Shown: one piece after another, positions 1 through 5,817 of the stretch
Layout of the letters: every line of letters starts with the position of its first letter
Numbering within the stretch: position 1 is the stretch's first letter
Origin: Actinomycetota bacterium
GTDB lineage: Bacteria > Actinomycetota > Thermoleophilia > Gaiellales > Gaiellaceae
Length of the DNA stretch: 5,817 bases
Direction: 5' to 3'
Assembly (NCBI GenBank): GCA_013817555.1
Contig: JACDCN010000145.1
Location: 1 to 5,817 of the forward strand
Position numbers and translations under genes: made by a program
Notes under the pieces: generated by a model
The model's database searches: none
Seen by the model: the letters and a program-made list of their open reading frames with translations, nothing else
Told to the model about the DNA's origin: nothing

Positions 1-78
1 TGGACGCCACGCTGCGTCGCGCGTACCGCAGATGTGTCCGTATCGTGTCCGCCTGTTCTTCGAGCAGACAACAACAAA

Positions 79-90
79 TGCAAATTTGCA
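79..90. repeat. 12-bp perfect palindrome beside the tRNA fragment
   Basis: The bases TGCAAATTTGCA form a perfect 12-bp palindrome in the most AT-rich stretch of the window. It overlaps a second inverted repeat, AAATGC at 76-81 with GCATTT at 92-97. Read on the minus strand, this lies about 7 to 28 bases beyond the 3' end of the tRNA-Thr fragment and is followed by GTTGTTGTC. It could be a weak leftover terminator of the tRNA gene or a recombinase or regulator binding site. The stem is AT-rich and there is no clean T-run, so a terminator call is weak. The palindrome is certain; its role is inference. Confidence 0.4.
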
Positions 91-103
91 GGCATTTAAC
101 CGA

Positions 104-146
104 AGCCCTCTGACGGACTCGAACCGTCGACCCCCTCCTTACCATG
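104..146 (-). other. 3' half of tRNA-Thr(GGT), probable attachment-site remnant
   Basis: Read on the minus strand from 146 to 104, the segment has the 3' half of a tRNA in order: anticodon loop ATGGTAA with anticodon GGT (145-139), stem strand GGAGG (138-134), five-base variable loop GGGTC, a perfect five-pair T arm (GACGG, loop TTCGAGT, CCGTC; 128-112), acceptor strand AGAGGGC (111-105) and discriminator T (104). No CCA is encoded. The 5' half is absent: the preceding bases GGCAC do not pair with GGAGG beyond one position, and no D-arm or 5' acceptor GCCCTCT is present upstream. The homology stops at the anticodon loop, which is where many tyrosine integrases cross over, so this is best read as an attL/attR-type duplicate core. 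It is not a functional tRNA. A decayed tRNA pseudogene without integration is the alternative. Confidence 0.75.
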
Positions 147-242
147 TGCCCTCCGCCGTCGTGATTGGTTGCGGCGGCTCGTCAGTGGCTGCAAATCGAG
201 GCATCCTGGGCGCGTTGCTTCGCCTCCGATCGCGAAGGTTCG
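147..242. other. Unassigned DNA between att-like fragment and antitoxin gene
   Basis: I see no convincing gene, RNA or repeat in these 96 bases. A plus-strand open frame from 32 to 280 crosses them, but in its part over the tRNA fragment it reads TDSNRRPPPYH, which is simply the antisense translation of the T arm and anticodon region, so it is not treated as a gene. If the tRNA fragment is an attachment site, the element side of the junction begins here, on the 5' side of the fragment. Confidence 0.4.
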
Positions 243-503
243 CTACCGCAGGTTTCCACCACGCTTCCCACATCCAGTAGCACATGCGGCTAACCGCGCC
301 GAAGGAATCGACGCTAGGGCGAAGCGACCGGAGGCGGACGAGCCCAAGCCGATGAATGAGAGGGTCGGTTTCCCGGGAAGCGGGTCAGGCGGCAGCACGC
401 TGGTCAGCTCCGCGATGACGAGGTCGATGCTGACTCCGCGGCGCTTCGCCTCGGCATGCAAACGCGCGAACGCGTCTTCGGGAAGATCTACCGTGACGGT
501 CAT
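243..503 (-). CDS. VapB-like antitoxin-type protein, altered C-terminus, no toxin
   Basis: The gene encodes an 86-residue protein. Residues 1-35 (MTVTVDLPEDAFARLHAEAK, then RRGVSIDLVIAELTS) match the pattern of ribbon-helix-helix-like VapB antitoxins: a short beta strand (TVTVDLP) followed by two helices. Residues about 48-60 (LSFIGLGSSASGR) resemble the linker ahead of the toxin-binding tail in actinobacterial members, as I recall that family. Such proteins bind their own promoter and neutralise a PIN-domain RNase. Here the last 26 residues (FALASIPSARL onward, rich in Ala, Cys and Gly) do not look like the usual acidic tail, and the gene is followed by the tRNA fragment rather than by a vapC gene. 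The ATG at 503 is chosen over the upstream start at 671 because family similarity begins there and a -10 box sits just in front. It may be a non-functional remnant, or a solitary antitoxin or regulator. Toxin partnership is inference. Confidence 0.6.
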   Translation of the reverse strand: MTVTVDLPEDAFARLHAEAKRRGVSIDLVIAELTSVLPPDPLPGKPTLSFIGLGSSASGRFALASIPSARLAACATGCGKRGGNLR

Positions 504-509
504 GAACCA

Positions 510-515
510 AGTATA
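510..515 (-). promoter_or_regulatory. -10 box TATACT for a leaderless antitoxin transcript
   Basis: On the minus strand TATACT (one mismatch to TATAAT) ends six bases before the ATG at 503, so the expected transcription start falls on or within a base of the A of the start codon. No purine-rich Shine-Dalgarno sequence precedes this ATG (the upstream bases read GTTCCTATACTTGGTTC). The two observations together suggest a leaderless mRNA, which is common in actinobacteria. No recognisable -35 hexamer lies 17 or 18 bases upstream. Confidence 0.45.
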
Positions 516-596
516 GGAACCGACAGCTGGGATGGAGGGGCGACGGGCGAGTCGTCGATGCTGAATCCAAGCGTCCTGTATGTCGCGAGGCGGCGG

Positions 597-611
597 GCGT
601 GCATTGCACGC
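597..611. repeat. 15-bp palindrome GCGTGCA-T-TGCACGC
   Basis: Two perfect seven-base inverted arms flank a single T. The site lies in the divergent intergenic region, about 94 bases upstream of the antitoxin start and 255 bases upstream of the dehydrogenase start. Its size and symmetry suit a dimeric regulator operator. There is only one copy in the window and no known operator is recognised, so function is inference. Confidence 0.3.
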
Positions 612-865
612 AGCACCGGCACTCGGACATCGGTGTAGTCGTAAGCGATGGCGCGTCTCCGTCGCGCCCACTTCACGCCCTAGAGTCGCCCTTCATGGAG
701 TCCTTGAGACACCCTGGGTGACCCCGAACCTGTCCCCACAAGAGTTCACCGAGGCGCACCGCAAGCTCCGCCGGCTCGGGGCGAGGCGAATCGAAGCCGC
801 CGCCGAGGGTTCATACTCCCGGTTGAACCCGAAGGCGAGGTCTGCGACTGGCGACGAGCCCAGAT

Positions 866-3800
866 GTGACGAAGGGGGCGCTCCTCGAGGCGACGGTCGC
901 GCACGTCCACGAGCGGCTCGAGCCTGGCCAGGCGGAGGACGTCGAGCGGTTCGTGCGCGCCTATTACGCGCACGTCGCTCCCGACGACCTGACCGACCGG
1001 AACGACCGCCACCTCTACGGCGCCGCCCTCGCGCACTGGAACCTCGCGCGCGTGCGCAAGCGCGGCGAGATCAAGGTGCACGTCTACAACCCGAACGTCG
1101 AGGAGCACGGCTGGGACTCGCCGCACACGGTCGTCGAGACGGTCGTCGACGACATGCCGTTCCTCGTCGACTCGGTCTCGATGCAGGTCACGGCGTACGG
1201 AAGCGCGATCCACCTCGTGATCCGTCCGATCATGCGCATGCGCCGCGACGACGAGGGCCGGCTGCTCGAGGTCGGCGCCGGCGACGGGCTCCCCGAGTCG
1301 CTCATCCATGTCGAGGTCGACCGCCAGAGCGATCCCGCGGGCCTGGAGCGGCTGCGACTCGGCCTCCACCGCGTCCTCGGCGACGTCCGTGCGGCGGTCG
1401 AGGACTGGACCTCGATGCGGGAGCGCGCAAGCGACCTCGTCGCCGAGCTCGCCGAGACGCCGCCGCCGGTCGACCCGGACGAGCTCGCCGAGGCGAGCGA
1501 CCTGCTCCGGTGGATGCACGACGACCACTTCACCTTCCTCGGCTACCGCGAGTACGAGATCGGCAACGACGACGGCGAAGACGTCCTCCGCGCGGTGTCC
1601 GGCTCCGGTCTCGGGATCCTCCGCGAGAGCGGCAGCGCGCCGATCTCCCTCAGCTTCGCCGAGCTGCCGCCCGAGGTGCGGCGGCGCGCGCGGGAGAAGA
1701 ACCTGCTCAATCTGACGAAGGCGAACTCGCGGTCGACCGTGCACCGGCCCTCGTACCTCGATTACGTCGGGGTCAAGCGCTTCGACGCGGCCGGAGAGGT
1801 GATCGCCGAGCGGCGCTTCCTCGGCCTCTACACGCACACCGCGTACAGCGCGAGCCCGTCCGAGATTCCGGTGCTCCGGCGCAAGGCCCAGCGCGTTGTC
1901 GAGCGGGCGGGGCTGCTCCGCGGGAGCCACGACCACAAGGCGCTGATCGAGATCCTCGAGACGTACCCGCGCGACGAGCTCTTCCAGATCTCCGAAGACG
2001 AGCTCTTCGAGACCGCGCTCGGAATCCTCCGCCTCGGTGAGCGCCGCCGCGTCAAGCTCTTCGTCCGCCGCGACGCGTTCGGCCGCTTCCTCTCCTGCCT
2101 CGTCTACCTGCCTCGTGAACGGTTCGACACCGAGAACCGGCGGCGGATCCAGGAGATCCTTCAGGACGCGTTCTCCGGGGTCAGCGTCGACTACACGACG
2201 CGCGTGTCCGAGTCGGTGCTCGCGCGACTCCACTTCGTCGTCTACACCGAGGCGGGCGCGGTCCCGGCGTACGACGTCGCCGAGATCGAGTCGCGCCTCG
2301 CCGCAGCGACGCGGGCCTGGGCGGACGATCTGCGCGACGCGCTCTCCGACCAGCTCGGCGAGGAGCGGGCGGGCCTGCTCTACGAGCGATACGGGGAGGC
2401 GTTCCCCGGCGCATACCGCGAGGACTTCTCCGCCGCGCAGGCCGTCCTGGACATCAACAGGATCGAGCGGCTCGACCCCGATGGCGATCTCGGGATGAGT
2501 CTCTACGTGCCGCTCGCGTCGAGCCTCGACCATCTCGCCTTCAAGCTCGTCCGCTCGGGCGCGCCGCTGCTCCTCTCCGACGTGCTGCCGCTGCTCGAGA
2601 ACATGGGCGTGACCGTCACCGACGAGCGGCCCTACGAGATCCGTCCCCGCGACGGCTCCCCCGTGTGGATCTACGACTTCGGGCTCCAGCACGCCGAGGG
2701 GGCGGAGCTCCAGGCGGAGGAGGTGCGCGAGACCTTCCAGGACGCGTTCGTGCGCGCCTGGCGCGGCGAGTCGGAGAACGACGGCTTCAACCGGCTCGTG
2801 CTCGCGGCCAGGCTGACGGCGCGCGAGATCACGGTCCTCCGCGCGATCGCGAAGTACCTGCGGCAGGCGGGGAGCACCTTCAGCCAGGCGTACATGGAGG
2901 ACGCGCTCGCCGCCCATCCGGAAATCGCGCGCCGGCTCGTCGAGCACTTCCGGCTGCGATTGGATCCTGCGCGGTCCGAGGACGCCGACGCCGAGGCACG
3001 CGCGCTCGAGCGCACGCTCGAGGCGGCGATCGACGGGGTCGAAAGCCTCGATGAGGACCGGATCCTGCGCGGCTTCCTCCGGGTGGTGCGCGCCGCGCTC
3101 CGCACGAACTACTTCCAGGCCGGCGCCGACGGTCAGGCAAAGCCGTACCTGTCGCTCAAGCTCGACCCCGAGCTGATTCCCGACCTGCCCGAGCCGCGCC
3201 CGCTGTTCGAGGTGTTCGTCTACTCGCCGCGGACCGAGGCGGTGCACCTGCGCGGCGGCAGGGTCGCGCGCGGCGGGATTCGCTGGTCCGACCGCCGGGA
3301 GGACTTCCGCACCGAGGTGCTCGGCCTGATGAAGGCGCAGACGGTCAAGAACGCCGTGATCGTCCCGGTCGGCGCCAAGGGCGGCTTCGTCGTCAAGCGG
3401 CCGCCAACGGGCGACGACCGGAGCGCGCTCCTCGCCGAGGTCGTCGCGTGCTACCGGATCTTCATGCGCGGCCTGCTCGACCTCACCGACACGATCGCCG
3501 GGGGGGAGGTCGTGCCGCCGGCCGACGTCGTCCGGCACGACGGCGACGACCCGTACCTCGTCGTCGCCGCCGACAAGGGCACGGCCACCTTCTCCGATAT
3601 CGCGAACGCGATCTCGGCCGAGTACGGCTTCTGGCTCGGCGACGCGTTCGCCTCGGGCGGGTCGGCGGGCTACGACCACAAGCAGATGGGGATCACGGCT
3701 CGCGGCGCCTGGGAATCGGTCGAGCGGCACTTCCGCGCCCTCGGCACCGACCTCGCGAGCACGGACTTCACCGTCGTCGGAGTCGGCGACATGTCCGGCG

Positions 3801-5716
3801 ACGTCTTCGGGAACGGGATGCTGCTCTCGCGGCGCATCAAGCTCGTCGGCGCGTTCGACCACCGCCACGTCTTCCTCGACCCGGATCCCGACCCGGCTGC
3901 GAGCTTCGCCGAGCGCGAGCGACTGTTTCGACTGGCCGGCTCCTCCTGGGCCGACTACGACCCGGCCCTGATCTCGGCCGGCGGCGGCGTCTTCCCACGC
4001 GCGGCCAAGGCGATCGCGCTCTCGCCCGAGATCCGTACCGCGCTCGGCATCGAGGAGGAATCGCTCACCCCGAACGAGGTCCTGCGCGCGATCCTGCGCG
4101 CGCCCGCCGACCTCCTCTGGAACGGTGGCATCGGCACCTACGTCAAGGCCCGCGAGGAACGGCACGCCGAGGTCGGCGACAAGGCGAACGACGGCATCCG
4201 GGTCGACGCGGCCGAGCTCCGCTGCCGCGTCGTCGGCGAAGGCGGCAATCTCGGCTTCACGCAGCGCGCGCGGGTGGAGTACGCGCTGAGCGGCGGCCGG
4301 ATCTTCATGGATTCGATCGACAACTCGGCGGGCGTCGACTGCTCGGATTACGAGGTGAACATCAAGATCCTGCTGAACGCGATCGTCGCCGACGGCGACC
4401 TGACCGAGAAGCAGCGGAACGCTCTGCTCGTCGAGATGACGGACGACGTAGCCGCGCTCGTCCTGCGCGACAACTACGAGCAGGCGCAGGCGCTCAGCCG
4501 CTCGGCCGCCATGGCGGCGTCGATGCTCGAGGTGCACGAGCGCTACATCCGCCACCTCGAGCAGGCGGGAGTTCTGAACCGTGAGCTCGAGTCCCTTCCG
4601 AGCGACGATGTGCTCGGCGAGCGCAAGGCGGCCGGTGGCGGCCTGACGATGCCCGAGTTCGCAATCCTCCTCTCGCACACGAAGCTCGCCCTTGCGGACG
4701 AGCTGCTCGCGTCCGACTTGCCCGAGGATCCCTACTTCGCGGGCGAGCTCGAGCGCTACTTCCCTGCGGTGCTGCGCGAGCGGTTCGCGGCGCAGCTTGC
4801 GGGCCATCCGCTGCGGCGCGAGATCATCGCCTCGCGGATCGCCAACGACCTCGTCAACTACGCCGGCACGACCTTCGCGTTCCGGCTCGGCGACGAGACG
4901 GGCGCGGGAGCCGACGAGATCGCGCGAGCCTACACCGCCGCCCGCGAGACTTTCGGCCTGCCCGCCCTCTGGGCAGAGATCGAGGCGCTCGACGGCCTCG
5001 TCCCTTCCGAGCCCCAGATCGCGATGTTGCTGCGCTCGCGCGTGCTGCTCGAGCGCGCCACGCGCTGGCTGTTGCGCAAGCGGCGCCGGCCGCTCGACGT
5101 GGCGGCGGCGATTGGACGTTTCGCGCCGGGGGCCACGACGCTCGCCGCGACGCTCCCGATTCTCCTCGGCCCTGCGGACGCAGAGGCGGCGCAGGAGCAG
5201 GCAGCGGAGCTAACCGCCGCGGGCGTGCCGTCGCAGCTTGCCGACCGCGTCTCGCAGCTGGTGGCGCTCGTCCCGTCGCTCGACCTCATCGAGATCTCCG
5301 CGGGATCGGCGCTCGACGTCGTGACGGTCGCGGAGGTCTACTTCACGCTGGGTACGCGGCTCGAGCTTCACTGGCTGCGCGAGCGGATCGTCGCCCTGCC
5401 GCGCGACACTCGCTGGGAAGCGATGGCGCGCGCGGCCCTCCGCGACGACGTCTATTCAGAGCAGGCGGCGCTGACCGCCGCGGTCTTCCGGGCCCCGGCC
5501 GGCGATCGGCCCGCGCGAGAGCTGATCGAGAGCTGGCTGGCGGAGAACCAGGGCGCGATCGAGCGCTCCCTCCACGTGCTCGCAGACATCAGAGCCGGGG
5601 GAACCTTCGATCTCGCCAGGCTATCGGTGGCGGTGCGCGAGATCCGCAACCTGATCCATTCGAGCGGATCGCCGGAGCCGGCCGCAGTTCCGACACCGTC
5701 GCGCGCCTCCTCCTAG
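866..5716 (+). CDS. gdh: NAD-specific glutamate dehydrogenase, large GDH-180 class
   Basis: The 1616-residue cytoplasmic enzyme oxidatively deaminates L-glutamate to 2-oxoglutarate and ammonium with NAD+, serving glutamate catabolism. Its length matches the class (about 1590-1650 residues), so it appears complete. The N-terminal regulatory part holds three ACT-like regions, roughly residues 60-135 (DDMPFLVDS at 95-103), 395-485 (RRRVKLFVRRDAFGR) and 544-620 (MSLYVPLASSLDHLAFK). The catalytic part is roughly 735-1230: ARGGIRWSDRREDF around 801-814, K828 in VKNA, probable catalytic K838 in GAKGGF, D903 in VVAADKGTATFSD, the NAD-fold glycine motif GVGDMSGDVFGNG (972-984), LLWNGGIGTY (to 1092), GEGGNLGF (1124-1131) and NSAGVDCSDYEVNIK (1153-1167), where S1160 likely matches the glutamate-binding serine of small GDHs. 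A helical C-terminal domain follows. The start is GTG at 866: the frame is closed by TGA at 824-826 and no other ATG/GTG/TTG lies between. No good Shine-Dalgarno sequence is seen. Relatives are allosterically controlled by amino acids such as aspartate; that is not shown here. Confidence 0.97.
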   Translation: MTKGALLEATVAHVHERLEPGQAEDVERFVRAYYAHVAPDDLTDRNDRHLYGAALAHWNLARVRKRGEIKVHVYNPNVEEHGWDSPHTVVETVVDDMPFLVDSVSMQVTAYGSAIHLVIRPIMRMRRDDEGRLLEVGAGDGLPESLIHVEVDRQSDPAGLERLRLGLHRVLGDVRAAVEDWTSMRERASDLVAELAETPPPVDPDELAEASDLLRWMHDDHFTFLGYREYEIGNDDGEDVLRAVSGSGLGILRESGSAPISLSFAELPPEVRRRAREKNLLNLTKANSRSTVHRPSYLDYVGVKRFDAAGEVIAERRFLGLYTHTAYSASPSEIPVLRRKAQRVVERAGLLRGSHDHKALIEILETYPRDELFQISEDELFETALGILRLGERRRVKLFVRRDAFGRFLSCLVYLPRERFDTENRRRIQEILQDAFSGVSVDYTTRVSESVLARLHFVVYTEAGAVPAYDVAEIESRLAAATRAWADDLRDALSDQLGEERAGLLYERYGEAFPGAYREDFSAAQAVLDINRIERLDPDGDLGMSLYVPLASSLDHLAFKLVRSGAPLLLSDVLPLLENMGVTVTDERPYEIRPRDGSPVWIYDFGLQHAEGAELQAEEVRETFQDAFVRAWRGESENDGFNRLVLAARLTAREITVLRAIAKYLRQAGSTFSQAYMEDALAAHPEIARRLVEHFRLRLDPARSEDADAEARALERTLEAAIDGVESLDEDRILRGFLRVVRAALRTNYFQAGADGQAKPYLSLKLDPELIPDLPEPRPLFEVFVYSPRTEAVHLRGGRVARGGIRWSDRREDFRTEVLGLMKAQTVKNAVIVPVGAKGGFVVKRPPTGDDRSALLAEVVACYRIFMRGLLDLTDTIAGGEVVPPADVVRHDGDDPYLVVAADKGTATFSDIANAISAEYGFWLGDAFASGGSAGYDHKQMGITARGAWESVERHFRALGTDLASTDFTVVGVGDMSGDVFGNGMLLSRRIKLVGAFDHRHVFLDPDPDPAASFAERERLFRLAGSSWADYDPALISAGGGVFPRAAKAIALSPEIRTALGIEEESLTPNEVLRAILRAPADLLWNGGIGTYVKAREERHAEVGDKANDGIRVDAAELRCRVVGEGGNLGFTQRARVEYALSGGRIFMDSIDNSAGVDCSDYEVNIKILLNAIVADGDLTEKQRNALLVEMTDDVAALVLRDNYEQAQALSRSAAMAASMLEVHERYIRHLEQAGVLNRELESLPSDDVLGERKAAGGGLTMPEFAILLSHTKLALADELLASDLPEDPYFAGELERYFPAVLRERFAAQLAGHPLRREIIASRIANDLVNYAGTTFAFRLGDETGAGADEIARAYTAARETFGLPALWAEIEALDGLVPSEPQIAMLLRSRVLLERATRWLLRKRRRPLDVAAAIGRFAPGATTLAATLPILLGPADAEAAQEQAAELTAAGVPSQLADRVSQLVALVPSLDLIEISAGSALDVVTVAEVYFTLGTRLELHWLRERIVALPRDTRWEAMARAALRDDVYSEQAALTAAVFRAPAGDRPARELIESWLAENQGAIERSLHVLADIRAGGTFDLARLSVAVREIRNLIHSSGSPEPAAVPTPSRASS

Positions 5717-5817
5717 GCCGGCCCTTCGGGGGAGCTCCGTCGGCGGGCGCCCGAGGCGGTGCGGGTTGGTCTTGATGCTCGAGCAGCAGCGGCCAGGGTC
5801 GGTGTCGAGCTGTGAGT
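5717..5817. other. Downstream tail with small C(TTCG)G hairpin, no gene assigned
   Basis: Just after the TAG stop, CCC-TTCG-GGG (5722-5731) can form a short hairpin with a stable C(UUCG)G tetraloop, and small palindromes GGAGCTCC (5731-5738) and CGGGCGCCCG (5744-5753) follow. There is no T-run, so a Rho-independent terminator is not established. On the minus strand one frame is open from the window edge to a TAG at 5713-5715, which could be the tail of a convergent gene, but its composition is low-complexity and about 33 residues are too few to identify anything. Confidence 0.35.

Larger units (their letters stand above)
504..865. other. Intergenic region upstream of glutamate dehydrogenase
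   Basis: This 362-base gap separates two divergently oriented genes, so it should carry the promoters of both. The minus-strand promoter is the TATACT at 510-515. For the plus-strand dehydrogenase I find only weak -10 candidates, TAGAGT at 681-686 and CATACT at 812-817, neither with a convincing -35. A 15-bp palindrome lies at 597-611, and a smaller inverted repeat, CACCC-T-GGGTG, at 710-720. Several frames stay open through 708-865, but they lack suitable starts or run out of frame into the dehydrogenase, as expected in high-GC DNA. No RNA gene or riboswitch is recognised. Confidence 0.5.

Noticed and set aside
32..280. 82-codon plus-strand frame containing TDSNRRPPPYH
   Set aside because: That peptide is the antisense translation of the tRNA-Thr T arm, variable loop and anticodon loop (112-145). 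It is a typical false ORF over a tRNA.
169..516. 115-codon plus-strand frame
   Set aside because: From about 320 onward it is the antisense of the antitoxin coding sequence; the rest has no recognisable features and no supporting start signals.
504..671. Upstream extension of the antitoxin frame to an ATG at 671
   Set aside because: The extra 56 residues are Arg/Cys/Pro-rich without family similarity, and a -10 box lies directly before the internal ATG at 503.
580..2040. 486-codon plus-strand frame starting upstream of gdh
   Set aside because: More than two thirds lies inside gdh in another frame and is Arg/Pro/Ala-rich shadow sequence. The part at 720-860 (SPQEFTEAHRKLRRLG) looks helix-like but has no stop or start of its own separating it from the shadow, so I could not support a gene.
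746..4807. 1353-codon open frame on the minus strand opposite the glutamate dehydrogenase
   Set aside because: Its codons are exact reverse complements of gdh codons, so it stays open merely because gdh avoids TTA, CTA and TCA in this GC-rich genome. The product is full of Arg, Glu, Val and Asp repeats with no recognisable domain, while the sense strand encodes a fully conserved enzyme.
5716..5753. Rho-independent terminator after gdh
   Set aside because: The hairpins are short (three-pair stem with TTCG loop, loopless palindromes) and no T-run follows.
1..5817. CRISPR array, insertion sequence or complete mobile element
   Set aside because: No spaced direct repeats, terminal inverted repeats or recognisable transposase/integrase coding sequence were seen; only the tRNA-derived att-like fragment points to mobility.

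Overview
The window is high-GC DNA with strong third-position G/C preference, as in an actinobacterium or a close relative. The protein sequence and the apparently leaderless small gene fit that group. A Thermoleophilia-like lineage is possible, but that is only an impression from sequence style.

Layout: (1) Positions 1-150 hold an AT-richer patch with a perfect 12-bp palindrome. Next to it, on the minus strand, is the 3' half of a tRNA-Thr(GGT) gene, running from the anticodon loop to the discriminator base with no 5' half. This is the usual footprint of a tyrosine-recombinase element that used the tRNA as attachment site. (2) Positions 243-503 (minus) encode a small VapB-like/ribbon-helix-helix antitoxin-type protein. 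Its N-terminal half looks normal, its C-terminal tail does not, and no toxin gene follows. A -10 box placed for leaderless transcription lies directly in front of its ATG. (3) Positions 504-865 are intergenic, with one 15-bp palindrome and only weak promoter candidates. (4) Positions 866-5716 (plus) encode a complete 1616-residue NAD-specific glutamate dehydrogenase of the large GDH-180 class, which fills more than 80% of the window. (5) Positions 5717-5817 are a short tail with a small C(TTCG)G hairpin and no recognisable gene.

The dehydrogenase is a housekeeping catabolic enzyme that converts glutamate to 2-oxoglutarate and ammonium. It has no visible operon partner here and no functional link to the att/antitoxin remnant. 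No new biochemical system can be supported from this window. The most interesting part is the left 500 bases, which look like the edge or scar of an integrated element.
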